Below, piece by piece: positions 53,250 through 62,314 of a stretch of 64,000 nt of DNA. The number at the start of each line of letters is the position of its first letter. Positions within the stretch are counted from its first letter, which is position 1. The translations under genes were made by a program, and so were the position numbers. The stretch covers positions 1 through 64,000 of the forward strand of contig JACQAZ010000034.1 in NCBI GenBank assembly GCA_016194705.1, written 5' to 3'. The notes beneath the pieces were generated by a model, which saw only the letters and a program-made list of their open reading frames with translations, was not told the DNA's origin and did not search any database. Source of the DNA: Elusimicrobiota bacterium (GTDB lineage: Bacteria; Elusimicrobiota; Elusimicrobia; UBA1565; UBA9628).

Positions 53250-53255
53250 ATTATA
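53250..53255 (-). promoter_or_regulatory. Candidate internal promoter -10 of the sugar oxidoreductase gene
   Basis: TATAAT on the minus strand immediately follows the stop of the membrane-protein gene and lies 13 bases before the ATG at 53236. The upstream half is not a clear -35. Confidence 0.45.
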
Positions 53256-54731
53256 CTAAATTCGAAGCCGCCGGTTCGGTCCGGTCAGGCGGTAGAGGAC
53301 GTCGTCGCGGTAGGAATACAGATAGAGTCCCGAATAAGAATAACGGATGCCCGGCCGCGGCTCCACCGCGTCCGCGAGAAATTGCGTCCCCGGGCCCGCC
53401 GCGTCCGCGGACAGGTCTTTGCGTCCGGTGGAGAGCCTCAGGGCGGGGCCGATGTCCCAGTGCGCGCCGAAGACCAGCGCCCCTCCGGGATCGAGCACGC
53501 CGGGAGCGTCGGCGAGCAAGATCGTCGCCGGGCCGTCGATGGCCTCCGCGCGCGCGGTCAGCGCCTTGAGTATGTCGGTCTGAAGCCGCCAGGAGCGCGC
53601 CCACTGCAGGCCGTGGCCCCAATTGGCAAGCGTCATGCAGAACACGACAGCGCCGAAGACCAGGCCCGCCGAGCCGCGAGAGCGCCGGGCCAAGGCGTTG
53701 AGCCCGATGGCCCACAAGAGTCCGGCGCCGATCGCGATCACGCCGTTGGTGCGGCTCATGACGCCGAAGACCATCGGCGTGTAGTCGGCGCTGGCCGCAA
53801 ACGGCGCGCAGGCGCCGATGAAGGCGCCGGCGGCGGCGCCCAGCGCCGCGCGCGCGGAAAATTTTGTCTCCTTGCCCCAAGACAGCAGCAGGCCGGCCGC
53901 CGCCGCGAACGCCGCGGCGGCCAGGATCGCGCCCCCGCCCAGGCCCGCGCCCACGGGGGCCATGCGCCAGCAGACATCCACCGCCCTGTTGGCCGCGCAT
54001 TCGAAGCCGGCCTCGTAGGCCTTGAGCGCGTGCCTGAGGGAGAAGCCGACGAGCCGCGGGTTGCGGTTGAGAAACAGCGATACGACCGCGCGCTGCCACA
54101 AGAGAGCCGCGCCGAGGCTCGCGGCGTAGGGCCAGAGCTTGGCCAGCGACTCTTTTACGGGGCGTCCGCGGCCGATGGAGGCTCCGGCGAGCATGAGCGG
54201 CAGGAAGGCCGCGATCTCGTAATTGAGCAGGCCGACAAGATAAAGGAGCTGCGAGGCGGCGAGGTCCTTGACCCGCCGGCCCTCGAGCCAGCGCAGGTGC
54301 AGGAGCAGGCTTGCCAAGGTCAGGTCGACCGTCACGACCATCGCCGACGAGCTCAGCCAACAATGCGTGACCGCGTGGGTGGGGAAGATCAGGATCACGG
54401 CGGCGGCCAGAAGCGAGAATTCCCGCGAGTCGGTCAGTCGCTTGAGCAGAATGAACAGCAGCCAGCCCTCGAGGGTCTCGGCGGCGAGGTAAAATAGCTG
54501 GTACGGAAGCGGATGCAGGCCGCCCAGCGCGAAGAGAAGCGGGTACTGCAGGCTGTTGACGGGCCGCTCGAGTACGAGATGGGCGTAGTAGCGGACTCCT
54601 GCGAACAAGCCGCCCGCGTCCGAGAGGCGCTCGAGGTTGATCCAGTCGTCGTGGTAAAAGCCCAGGCGCGAGGAGAACGGTCCGAAGCAGATCAGCTCGG
54701 CGGCCGCGAGCAGCAGGAGCGGGACCATCAC
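53256..54731 (-). CDS. Polytopic membrane protein, GT-C-like
   Basis: A 491-residue protein with roughly ten or more hydrophobic segments. Its first extracytoplasmic loop has an acidic motif (GFYHDDWINLERL), as in GT-C glycosyltransferases that use polyprenyl-phosphate sugars; the C-terminus is soluble. Family assignment is weak. It overlaps the upstream GT4 gene by 4 bases and belongs to the polysaccharide locus. Confidence 0.6.
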   Translation of the reverse strand: MMVPLLLLAAAELICFGPFSSRLGFYHDDWINLERLSDAGGLFAGVRYYAHLVLERPVNSLQYPLLFALGGLHPLPYQLFYLAAETLEGWLLFILLKRLTDSREFSLLAAAVILIFPTHAVTHCWLSSSAMVVTVDLTLASLLLHLRWLEGRRVKDLAASQLLYLVGLLNYEIAAFLPLMLAGASIGRGRPVKESLAKLWPYAASLGAALLWQRAVVSLFLNRNPRLVGFSLRHALKAYEAGFECAANRAVDVCWRMAPVGAGLGGGAILAAAAFAAAAGLLLSWGKETKFSARAALGAAAGAFIGACAPFAASADYTPMVFGVMSRTNGVIAIGAGLLWAIGLNALARRSRGSAGLVFGAVVFCMTLANWGHGLQWARSWRLQTDILKALTARAEAIDGPATILLADAPGVLDPGGALVFGAHWDIGPALRLSTGRKDLSADAAGPGTQFLADAVEPRPGIRYSYSGLYLYSYRDDVLYRLTGPNRRLRI

Positions 54732-55834
54732 CCGCGATAAAGCTCGGAGAGCCGCCGCAGGGCCTCGGCGTGGGAAAATTCCCGCGCCACGCGCGCGCGG
54801 CCGGCGTCGCCGAGCTTGCGCCGCAGGGGCTGGTCGTCGACGAGCTTGAGGCAGAGCTCGAGGAGCTCCATCTCGTTCTTGGCGAGGAACCCGGTCTCGC
54901 CGTGGACCACCGCGTCGCGGTTGGCCGGTATGTCCGAGGCCACGACCGGCAACGCCTGGGCCATCGCCTCGAGCACCGAATTGGCCAGGCCGTCCCAGCG
55001 CGAGTAGTGCACGAAGAGGTCGAGGCCCCTGAGCTTTTCCCGCGCCGCGGAAGGCGCCAGCCAGCCGGTCAGCTCGACCTTGGCCAGCATGTTCATGTTC
55101 TCGAGGTGCCGGCGGAAACGCGCCTCTTCCTCGCCGCCGCCGATCCAGACGCAGCGCAGACCGTTGCGCGAGTCGGTCAGGCGCTGGCAGAGGTTGACGA
55201 AGGCGTCGGGATTTCGCGCCGCGGTCAGACGCCCGCAGCCGCCGACCACGATGCCCTCATGCGGCGCGGAGGCGGCGTCGTCTTGGCCCAGGTAGCCGTC
55301 GCAGACCGTGTGCACGGGCCGTCCGCCCGAAAGCTCGCGCGCGAGCTCCGCCTCCGAGGGCGAGACGGCCACGATCTCGCCGATCCCGGAGACCATCTTT
55401 TCGAGCGATTTGTAGAGGGTGCGCGAGGCGGCCCCGCGGTCTTGTTGGAGGAAGCCGTAGCCGTGGGGGGAATAGTAGATCTTCCTGACGCCGGCGGCCT
55501 TGGCCGCCAGGCGCCCGAGAAAGCCCGCCTTGGAGGAATGCAGGTGCACGACGTCGGGCCGCTCGGCCTTGAAGATCTCCTTTAGCCGGCCCAGGGCTTT
55601 GAAATCGCTCGCGGGGCTGATCTCGCGCGTGAGTTCCGGGACATGGAAGAAAGTCTTGGCGCCCGAGGCAGCCTTGCGGTAGTCCTCCGGCCGGCCGTCG
55701 CGCGCGTTGAAGACCAAGCCGACCTCGAAGGCCGCGGGGTCGAGTCCGTTGCAGATGGCCGCGACCTGGTTGCCCGTGCCGCCGGGGCCGCCGCACTCGA
55801 GGACCTCGAAGACCTTCACTTTAGTCGCAGACAC
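54728..55834 (-). CDS. Family 4 glycosyltransferase
   Basis: A 368-residue GT-B protein with ECGGPGGTGNQVAAICNGLD near the start, VVHLHSSKAGFLGRLAA, KIYYSPHGYGFLQQD and the C-terminal FVHYSRWDGLANSVLEAMAQ. It resembles WcaI/PelF-like and O-antigen GT4 enzymes. Substrates unknown. Its start overlaps the GT2 end by 14 bases. Confidence 0.88.
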   Translation of the reverse strand: MSATKVKVFEVLECGGPGGTGNQVAAICNGLDPAAFEVGLVFNARDGRPEDYRKAASGAKTFFHVPELTREISPASDFKALGRLKEIFKAERPDVVHLHSSKAGFLGRLAAKAAGVRKIYYSPHGYGFLQQDRGAASRTLYKSLEKMVSGIGEIVAVSPSEAELARELSGGRPVHTVCDGYLGQDDAASAPHEGIVVGGCGRLTAARNPDAFVNLCQRLTDSRNGLRCVWIGGGEEEARFRRHLENMNMLAKVELTGWLAPSAAREKLRGLDLFVHYSRWDGLANSVLEAMAQALPVVASDIPANRDAVVHGETGFLAKNEMELLELCLKLVDDQPLRRKLGDAGRARVAREFSHAEALRRLSELYRG

Positions 55835-56516
55835 GGTAGCGCAGCAGGCACCAGAGGTAGGACAGGCCGTCCTTCCAGGTGATCTTTTTTCCCTCGGCGT
55901 AGGTGCGGCCGCTGTAGGAGATGGGCACCTCGTAGAGGCGCAGTCCGCGCTTGCAGACCTTGGCCGTGAGCTCGGCCTCGATGCCGAAGCGCTCCGATGA
56001 CAGCGGGATCATTTTGAGCTGGGGCAGGGCGAAGGCCTTGTAGCAGGTGCCCATGTCGGTCAGGTTGACGTCGTAGAGGATGTTGGTCAGAATCGTGAAG
56101 AAGCGGTTGCCGAAGTAGTGCCAGAACAAGAGCACGCGGTGCGGCCCGCCGAGGAAGCGCGAGCCGTAGACGACCTCGGCCCTGCCGTCGAGCAGCGGGG
56201 TCAGCAGCGCGGGATAGTCGACCGGGTCATATTCCAAATCCGCGTCCTGTATGATCGCGAAATCGCCGGTGGCCCGGTCGATGGCCGTGCGCACGGCGGC
56301 GGCCTTGCCCTTGTTGCCGTCGTGGTAGAAGACCCTGGCCTGGTCTTCGGGGATGGCCTTGAGCAATTCGCGCGTTCCGTCCGTCGAGCCGTCGTCGACG
56401 AGGATGATCTCCTTGGCCACCGGCAAAGAGACCGAGCGCACGCGCTTCAAGAGCTCGAGCACGGTGGCCTTTTCGTTGTAGACCGGGATCAGAACGCTCA
56501 ATTTTCTTTGTGCCAC
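55821..56516 (-). CDS. Family 2 glycosyltransferase (polyprenyl-phosphate mannosyltransferase type)
   Basis: A 231-residue GT-A enzyme with VLIPVYNEKATVLEL, ILVDDGSTDGTREL, DGNKGKAAAVRTAI and the metal-binding IIQDADLEYDP. It has DMGTCYKAF and ERFGIEAELTAKV, typical of soluble DPM1-like enzymes. The start at 56516 follows the O-antigen ligase stop by 2 bases. Confidence 0.9.
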   Translation of the reverse strand: MAQRKLSVLIPVYNEKATVLELLKRVRSVSLPVAKEIILVDDGSTDGTRELLKAIPEDQARVFYHDGNKGKAAAVRTAIDRATGDFAIIQDADLEYDPVDYPALLTPLLDGRAEVVYGSRFLGGPHRVLLFWHYFGNRFFTILTNILYDVNLTDMGTCYKAFALPQLKMIPLSSERFGIEAELTAKVCKRGLRLYEVPISYSGRTYAEGKKITWKDGLSYLWCLLRYRVCD

Positions 56517-56518
56517 GG

Positions 56519-57700
56519 CTAATTATAGGAATTATTGGATTCGGGCCACGCCCAGATCATGAGGAGGAACGTCGCGGCCAGCTCGCTTTGCAGAGCCACC
56601 TCGGTCAGGTTCATGACGAGGAAGGCCGCCGTCGCGCCCCAGGCCCACAAGCTCCAGCCGAAGGGCGCTCTCTTGGCGCGCACCCAAGCCCGCGCGGTCA
56701 GCGTCCACAGCAGGGCGCCTAGCGCCGCGATGCCGAGCACGCCGCGCTCGGCGAGCTGATGCAGATAGAGATTGTGCGCCGAGCCGTAGTCGAGCTGATT
56801 GTAGCGCGGGCCTTGGGAGTAATGCTCGAAAGCCGTCTTGTAGTTGCCGGGCCCGACGCCGAGCCAGGGATGGTCGGCGAAGGCGCGCCAGGCGACCGAC
56901 CAGAATCGCCAGCGCGCCAGCTGCGGGTTGAGCGTCCCCGACGGCGCGCTCAGCGCCGCCTTGACGATCGCGCTCAAGGGGCGCCCGGTCGGCAGGATCT
57001 CCCAGACCGCCGCGACGACGACGGCTGCGACCAGCGCCGGCAAGGTCCAGCGGCGCAGCTCCTTGTTGAGCAGGCAGGCCGCAAAGTACCCCAGCCCCAG
57101 GCCCGCGAAAGCGCCGCGGGTCTGGTTGAGCACGAGCGCCGCGCCGATCAGCACGAGAAAGGCTGCTCCCGCGCTCTTGCCGCGCGGGTTGTCGAGCCCC
57201 GCTTCCGGGCGTCCCCACAGGCACAGCACGCCGAGCAGGGCCAGGGCGAGCATCTCGCCGTAGGTGACGGGATGCATGAAGGCGTGGGCGCGCACCCATT
57301 GCGCGCCCGCGCGTCCGGTCGCCGACTGCCAGAGACCGATCGCGGCCGCAGCCGAGAAGCCGGCCGCGAGACCCCACGGCGCCCGAGCCGCCCTCCTCGA
57401 GGAGAAGGCCAAGAGCAGGACGGCCAGCGACCAGACCCGGTGCCAGTCCTTGAGGGCGCCAAGCAGGCTCGACTTCGGCGTCGGGCCGGCCGCAGCCGAG
57501 ACTGCGGCCGCGGCGGCGTACGCGGCGGCGGCGAGCAGGGCGGGCGTCCAGTCGCGCCGCCAGCGCAGGCGGCCGGAGACGACGCAGCCCAGGACCGCCA
57601 AGGTCAAGGCGGCCAGCGCCAGGTTCATGGCGGCGATCGAGAGCGGCAGGGCGAGCGCGACCGCGACGAGCCCGGCCTCGACCGCGAGCTCGGGCGTCAT
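56519..57700 (-). CDS. O-antigen ligase (Wzy/WaaL-like) membrane protein
   Basis: A 393-residue polytopic protein with about ten hydrophobic segments and the large periplasmic loop WRFWSVAWRAFADHPWLGVG... typical of O-antigen ligases (Wzy_C), followed by SAHNLYLHQLAERGVLG. It transfers or polymerises lipid-linked glycan at the periplasmic face. The start (57700) overlaps the methyltransferase stop as ATGA; the long frame upstream is a shadow of that gene. Confidence 0.88.
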   Translation of the reverse strand: MTPELAVEAGLVAVALALPLSIAAMNLALAALTLAVLGCVVSGRLRWRRDWTPALLAAAAYAAAAAVSAAAGPTPKSSLLGALKDWHRVWSLAVLLLAFSSRRAARAPWGLAAGFSAAAAIGLWQSATGRAGAQWVRAHAFMHPVTYGEMLALALLGVLCLWGRPEAGLDNPRGKSAGAAFLVLIGAALVLNQTRGAFAGLGLGYFAACLLNKELRRWTLPALVAAVVVAAVWEILPTGRPLSAIVKAALSAPSGTLNPQLARWRFWSVAWRAFADHPWLGVGPGNYKTAFEHYSQGPRYNQLDYGSAHNLYLHQLAERGVLGIAALGALLWTLTARAWVRAKRAPFGWSLWAWGATAAFLVMNLTEVALQSELAATFLLMIWAWPESNNSYN

Positions 57701-58611
57701 CCCTTCTTTCGGGCGACGAGCTCGACCGAGTCGCGCGTGTCGAGGTAGAGGAACTTGTCCCGGATGCCCAGGCCGTCGACGAGGGCCTCGACGGCCCGGT
57801 AGACCGGCCTTGGATAGTTGGTCAGGCGGCTGAGCCAATAGCCCCAGCTGAAGATGCGGCCGAAGGATTTCGCTTCGACGACCTCGTAGCCGGCGGCTTC
57901 GAGCAGGCGGGTCAGGGTCTTGCGGGAGAAGTAGTAGATGTGAGCCGGCCGCAGGCCCCACCACCGCGAGCCGAGCAAGGTCGCAGACAGGCTGTCGCAG
58001 TCGGGCGTGACGACGTAGACCAGGCCTTGGGGTTTGGTCACGCGGGCGACCTCGCGCATGAGGCCGGCCGGATCGGGGACGTGCTCGATGACGTCGAGCA
58101 AGGTCACGACGTCGAAGCGGGCGTCGGGAAAGTGGGCTCCCTCGATGGTCGAAGAGCCGATCTCGAGCTTGAGACGGTCTTTGGCGTATTGCCTGGCCCA
58201 CTTCGAGGGCTCGACCCCCTCGACCTCGAAGCTTAGGCGCGCGGCGTTCAAGAAAAACCCCGTCGCGCAGCCCACGTCGAGCAGACGGCCGGCTTGCGCA
58301 TGGCGGCGGATGAGCGCCAGGGAAAGATAGGCGTTCATGCTGCGCGCCTCGCTCTGAAGGAAAAAATCCTCGTCCTTGTTCTCTTGATATTCCTCGAGCA
58401 GGGAGCTCGCGCGCACGCGCGGGCTCGTGAAGAGCAGGCCGCAATCGAGGCACTGTTGGATCGTGCCGTAGGCTCCGAACTTGTCGGTCGTGGCCGCGTA
58501 TGAGTCGCCCCGGGAAGGCGGCCAACCCTCGAGCGCCGAGAAGCGCACGCCGGTGCGGCTCCCGCCGCAGAGGGCGCAGGCGACTTCCTCGAGTTCCGGC
58601 TTAGCGTCCAT
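57697..58611 (-). CDS. SAM methyltransferase with N-terminal zinc-binding motif
   Basis: A 304-residue enzyme. The Cys pairs CALC (12-15) and CLDC (54-57) form a likely zinc knuckle before the methyltransferase fold: LLDVGCATGFFLNAARL, DVVTLLDVIEHVPDP and KPQGLVYVVTPDCDS. This layout is common in sugar C- or O-methyltransferases of polysaccharide loci. It overlaps the neighbouring glycosyltransferase gene by 11 bases. Confidence 0.88.
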   Translation of the reverse strand: MDAKPELEEVACALCGGSRTGVRFSALEGWPPSRGDSYAATTDKFGAYGTIQQCLDCGLLFTSPRVRASSLLEEYQENKDEDFFLQSEARSMNAYLSLALIRRHAQAGRLLDVGCATGFFLNAARLSFEVEGVEPSKWARQYAKDRLKLEIGSSTIEGAHFPDARFDVVTLLDVIEHVPDPAGLMREVARVTKPQGLVYVVTPDCDSLSATLLGSRWWGLRPAHIYYFSRKTLTRLLEAAGYEVVEAKSFGRIFSWGYWLSRLTNYPRPVYRAVEALVDGLGIRDKFLYLDTRDSVELVARKKG

Positions 58612-59752
58612 GGGGCGCCCTCAAGGCGTCGGTCACGGCCTCGCGCAGGCGCGCGAAGGCCCTGGAATGGGTGAACCCCCGGGCCAGCTCGACGCGGGCC
58701 GCGCGCTTGGCCGGCGTCTCGGTCTGCGGCAGCGCCTCGGCGGCCTTGACCCACTCGCCGGGCGTCCGGCAGAAGGTCAGGTGCTCTGAAAGCTCCGCGA
58801 GCGCGGGCAGCGGACTTGAGAGCACCGGCCGTCCGGTGGCGAGGCATTCGTAGATCTTGGCAGGGAAAATGCCGCGATTGTATGCGTCGTCGCGATAGGG
58901 AAGCAGCAGGGCGTCGAACGAGGCCAAAGTCCGGGCGAGCTCGGCGGGCGCGACCCCTCCCCTCAAAGCGACGCCGCGAGGCAGCGGCGGGGGCGCCTGC
59001 TTGACCGGGCCGATGAGCTCGACCTCGAAGCCCGCCTCGGCGAGTGCTGCGACCGGGGCGTAGTCGAGCTCGCCGCGCAAAGTTCCGAAGTAGCAGAAGC
59101 GCCTGTAGGCGGCGCGCGGGGAGGACGCGAGAAAAAAGTCCGCGGCGACGCCGTGGTGGAACTGCAGGACGTTGGGATGCAGCGCGGCCTTGTCTTGGCG
59201 CAAGGTGCTCGAGGTCGTGATCACGAGCGCGCTGCGGCGCATCAGTTCTCCCTCGGTTCGAGCGAGGTCCGAGGGCGGGCAGGCGTGCCCCGAGAAATTG
59301 TCGACGCAGTCATAGACGATAGTCTCGGGCTTCAGGAGGTCGAGCAAGCTCAGCGTCGTGGCCGTGGGGAGGTAGGCGACCGCCAAGGCTCCGGGCCGCA
59401 GGCCTAGAGCGGCGAGTTTCGCCGCGAGCCGCGGCAGAAGGACCGCTTCGTTGAGGCGGCGCGGGGCCTTTCCCCTGGGAGGCAGCACGGCGGGGTTGAC
59501 GACGCGCAGTCCCGGCGGGACGGGCGCGGCCGCTTTGGGCGCGCCGCGCGTGAGGCCCGCGAGCTTGCGGCCCACGCGGGCCGCGTCGCGCAGGCCGGGC
59601 CAGCGGAAGCCCGTGTTCTCGACGAAGAACACCTCGTGGCCGGCCGCGGCCCACTGCGCGGCGAAGATCTGGTGGCGCTGCCAGGCCGAGTCCCACTCGA
59701 CGCTCGATAGGATCAGGATCTGGCGGCCGGCCAGCGGGTCGCGAGCCGCCAC
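58601..59752 (-). CDS. Glycosyltransferase, GT-B (family 4-like)
   Basis: A 383-residue protein with a Rossmann-like N-terminus (ILILSSVEWDSAWQRHQIFAAQWAAAGHEVFFVENTG) and the C-terminal PYRDDAYNRGIFPAKIYECLATGRPVLSS block with a conserved Glu. No DxD is seen. It sits between the methyltransferase and the sugar-phosphate isomerase genes. Confidence 0.85.
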   Translation of the reverse strand: MAARDPLAGRQILILSSVEWDSAWQRHQIFAAQWAAAGHEVFFVENTGFRWPGLRDAARVGRKLAGLTRGAPKAAAPVPPGLRVVNPAVLPPRGKAPRRLNEAVLLPRLAAKLAALGLRPGALAVAYLPTATTLSLLDLLKPETIVYDCVDNFSGHACPPSDLARTEGELMRRSALVITTSSTLRQDKAALHPNVLQFHHGVAADFFLASSPRAAYRRFCYFGTLRGELDYAPVAALAEAGFEVELIGPVKQAPPPLPRGVALRGGVAPAELARTLASFDALLLPYRDDAYNRGIFPAKIYECLATGRPVLSSPLPALAELSEHLTFCRTPGEWVKAAEALPQTETPAKRAARVELARGFTHSRAFARLREAVTDALRAPHGR

Positions 59753-59755
59753 GCT

Positions 59756-60742
59756 CTAGAGTCCGCGCGCGCGCAGGTCGTGGACCTGCACCAGGCCCAC
59801 GGGGCGTCGGCGCGAATCCACCACCGGCAGCACGCTGAAAGGGGTCTTGCGGTCCTCCATGACCTCGACGGCGCGGGCGGCGAGCTCAGCGGGGCCGATC
59901 GTCGTGGGCCGCGAGTTCATGATGCGGCGGATCGAGAGCGAGAGGATGTTGCGTCCGTCCTGGAGCGCGCGGCGGATGTCGTAGTCGGTCACCAGGCCCA
60001 CGAAGCGCCCTCGCGAATCGACGATCGAGGCGGCACCCGCCTGCAGGCGCGTCATCTCGAGCAGCAGCGCGCTCACGGAGCCGCCCAAGCCCACGACCGG
60101 ATTGGCCTCGCCGCTGCGCATGATGTCGCAGACCCGCAGGGTGAGGCGGCGGCCCAGGCGGCCGCCGGGGTGGTTGCGCGCGAAGGAGTCGGTCTTGAAA
60201 TTCTTGACCTTCATGAGTGCGACCGCCAAGGCGTCGCCGACGGCGAGTGCCGCCGTGGTGCTGCAGGTCGGAGCGAGGTTCAGGGGACAGGCCTCCTCGT
60301 CGACGGGGGTCTCGAGGACCAGGCCGGCTGCGCGCGCCAAAGTGGACTTCGTGTTCGCCGTGATCGCGATCACGCGCGCGCCGACCGCGCGGATGGCCGG
60401 CAGGAGACGGTTGAGTTCCTCGGACTCTCCCGACTTTCCGATGGCGACGATGAGGTCATGACGCTCGATGAAGCCCAGGCCGCCATGCATCGCCTCGCCC
60501 GCGTCGAGATAGGCCGCTGGCGTTCCGGTCGAGGAGAAGGTGGCCGCGATCTTCTGGGCGATGAGGCCGGACTTGCCCACGCCGGTCAGCACGACCTTGC
60601 CCTTGCATCGCGCCAGCCACCGCACGGCCTCGGCGTAGGACGCGCCGACGGCATTGCGCACGCGCCTTAAGGCCCGGGTCTCGAGATCGATGACCCGGCG
60701 CAGTTCCTTGAGCGTGGCGGCCCTAGACGTTGTAGATGCCAT
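59756..60742 (-). CDS. kdsD: KpsF/GutQ-type sugar-phosphate isomerase (SIS plus CBS)
   Basis: A 328-residue protein. The SIS domain has LTGVGKSGLIAQKIAATFSS, GEAMHGGLGFIERHD and NLAPTCSTTAALAVGDALA; two CBS domains follow. The family isomerises D-ribulose 5-phosphate and D-arabinose 5-phosphate, the first step of Kdo synthesis. The start at 60742 lies inside the end of the dehydratase gene (20-base overlap). The open frame continues upstream but without homology. No other Kdo genes are here, so the name is by family. Confidence 0.88.
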   Translation of the reverse strand: MASTTSRAATLKELRRVIDLETRALRRVRNAVGASYAEAVRWLARCKGKVVLTGVGKSGLIAQKIAATFSSTGTPAAYLDAGEAMHGGLGFIERHDLIVAIGKSGESEELNRLLPAIRAVGARVIAITANTKSTLARAAGLVLETPVDEEACPLNLAPTCSTTAALAVGDALAVALMKVKNFKTDSFARNHPGGRLGRRLTLRVCDIMRSGEANPVVGLGGSVSALLLEMTRLQAGAASIVDSRGRFVGLVTDYDIRRALQDGRNILSLSIRRIMNSRPTTIGPAELAARAVEVMEDRKTPFSVLPVVDSRRRPVGLVQVHDLRARGL

Positions 60743-61712
60743 CCTTGTAGCGCGGGCGGTTTTGGGAGATGTGGTCGATGGTGGCCTTGAGCCCCGACTC
60801 GAGCGAATGGCGCGGGCGCCAGCCCAGGCGGCGCGCGCGTCCGTTGTCGCAGATGAGGCGATAGACCTCGCTCGCGCCCGGACGCACACGGCCGTTGTCG
60901 CGCGCGATGAGGCTTTTTGCGCCCATGAGCTTGATGATCCTTTTGGCGGTCTCGCCGATCGAGACCCCGCGCCCCGAGCCGAGGTTGACGGCCTTGCCGA
61001 GAGTCTTGGGGCTGGCTGCGACCGCCAGGAAGCCCGCGACCGTGTCGGAGACGAAATTGAAGTCCCGAATCGGGGAGAGCTCGCCGAGCTTGACGGCCGG
61101 CCGGCCCGAGAGGACCTGGGCCACGATCGTGGGGATGACCGCGCGGGCCGACTGGCGCGGGCCGTAGGTGTTGAACGGGCGGGCGATGGCTGCTGGAAGG
61201 CCGAAGGAGCGGTGGAAGCTCTCGACGAGCTTGTCGGCTGAGATCTTCGAGGCCGAATAGGGAGACTGCCCCTGCAGGGGATGGTCCTCGTCGATCGGAG
61301 TGTAGAGCGCGGTGCCGTAGACCTCGGAGGTCGAGGTGTGCACGAGCTTGCCGACTTTGTGGCGGCGGCAGGCCTCGAGCACGTTGAGCGTGCCGCCGAC
61401 GTTGACGGCGACATAGGACGCGGGCGCCACATACGAGTACGGAATCGCGATGAGCGCGGCCAGGTGGAAGACGACCTCTTGGCGCGCGACGAGCTCGCAG
61501 ACGTAGAAGGGATCGGTGACGTCGCCCGACCAGACCTCGACTCGCTTGGCGAGTTCCGGGGGCAGGTCTTCGAGGAAGCCCCAGTGGCTGCGCGAGTTGT
61601 AGCGGACCAGGGCCCGGACCTTGGCCCCTCGGCGCGCGAGCTCCTCGGCGAGGTGGCTTCCGATGAAGCCGCCGGCGCCGGTGACCAGGACGCGCCTGCC
61701 TTTCCAATCCAT
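60723..61712 (-). CDS. NAD-dependent 4,6-dehydratase, LegB-like
   Basis: A 329-residue extended SDR with VLVTGAGGFIGSHLAEEL, HLAALIAIPYSY, STSEVYGTALYTPIDEDHPLQ, SPYSASKISADKL and PFNTYGPRQSARAVIPTIV. The terminal IYNV also fits the LegB family, which makes a 4-keto-6-deoxy nucleotide sugar (UDP- or GDP-GlcNAc) for legionaminic acid or related sugars. The start at 61712 is used; upstream sequence lacks homology. It follows the MarR-like regulator gene. Confidence 0.85.
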   Translation of the reverse strand: MDWKGRRVLVTGAGGFIGSHLAEELARRGAKVRALVRYNSRSHWGFLEDLPPELAKRVEVWSGDVTDPFYVCELVARQEVVFHLAALIAIPYSYVAPASYVAVNVGGTLNVLEACRRHKVGKLVHTSTSEVYGTALYTPIDEDHPLQGQSPYSASKISADKLVESFHRSFGLPAAIARPFNTYGPRQSARAVIPTIVAQVLSGRPAVKLGELSPIRDFNFVSDTVAGFLAVAASPKTLGKAVNLGSGRGVSIGETAKRIIKLMGAKSLIARDNGRVRPGASEVYRLICDNGRARRLGWRPRHSLESGLKATIDHISQNRPRYKDGIYNV

Positions 61713-61717
61713 TGCGG

Positions 61718-62281
61718 CTAGGCGATTCGGAAGTCGATGTTGTCGAAGTCGACCAGGCTCACGCAGCGGCGCTCGCCGGTGCTTTTGGGCGCGCTTTGCA
61801 GAGTCGCGCTCAGGACCAGGTCGGCGGCGGCCGGCACCTCGTCGAAGCGCTGGCAATAGGTGAACTCGGCGTCGGCGAATGAGAGCCCCGCGACGGCCTC
61901 GCGCAGGATCTCCATGATCTCGTCTTGGGCGACGAGGTAGAAGCGGCGCCGCCCTCCCTGGTACTCGCGCTTGAGCAAGGTCGTGATGTTGTCCTGGATC
62001 TGGCGGAAGAGGCGGATCGTGTAGACGGTGTAATGGTAGGCCTTGTGGGTCTTCTCCATGGCGCCCTTGATGGTCAGCAGGTACTGGGTCCTCTTCCAGT
62101 CGAGCTGGGTTACCTTGATCAAGCCCTTGCGCGCCAAGCGCTGGATCAGCAGATTGGTCGTGCCCAGCGAGAGGCCCACGCTCTGTGAGAGGCTCCTCTG
62201 CGTGTGCGTGGGTTTGCGGGAGATCTCTTGGATCAGGGCGAACTCCTTTTGAGCCAGGTGCCCGCCGTCGATGTTGATCAT
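61718..62281 (-). CDS. EPS-associated MarR-type winged-helix regulator
   Basis: A 187-residue protein. The N-terminal 90 residues are a winged helix (TQRSLSQSVGLSLGTTNLLIQRLARKGLIKV, LLTIKGAMEKT). The C-terminal 90 residues are a distinct domain (RRRFYLVAQDEIMEILREAVAG) I do not recognise. It resembles the MarR-like regulators often found at the edge of exopolysaccharide loci. The gene leads the downstream biosynthetic genes; a TAGAAT (62314-62309) and GTTCA/TGAAC inverted repeat (62294-62308) lie between it and the next gene and may be its operator. Confidence 0.75.
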   Translation of the reverse strand: MINIDGGHLAQKEFALIQEISRKPTHTQRSLSQSVGLSLGTTNLLIQRLARKGLIKVTQLDWKRTQYLLTIKGAMEKTHKAYHYTVYTIRLFRQIQDNITTLLKREYQGGRRRFYLVAQDEIMEILREAVAGLSFADAEFTYCQRFDEVPAAADLVLSATLQSAPKSTGERRCVSLVDFDNIDFRIA

Positions 62282-62293
62282 GTCATGCCTCGT

Positions 62294-62314
62294 GTTCAGA
62301 GTTTGAACATTCTA
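62294..62314 (-). promoter_or_regulatory. Candidate promoter and operator of EPS regulator gene
   Basis: A 15-base inverted repeat GTTCA-N5-TGAAC lies just downstream of a TAGAAT -10-like element, about 13 bases before the start at 62281. The position fits autoregulation, but only five bases of each arm match. Confidence 0.35.
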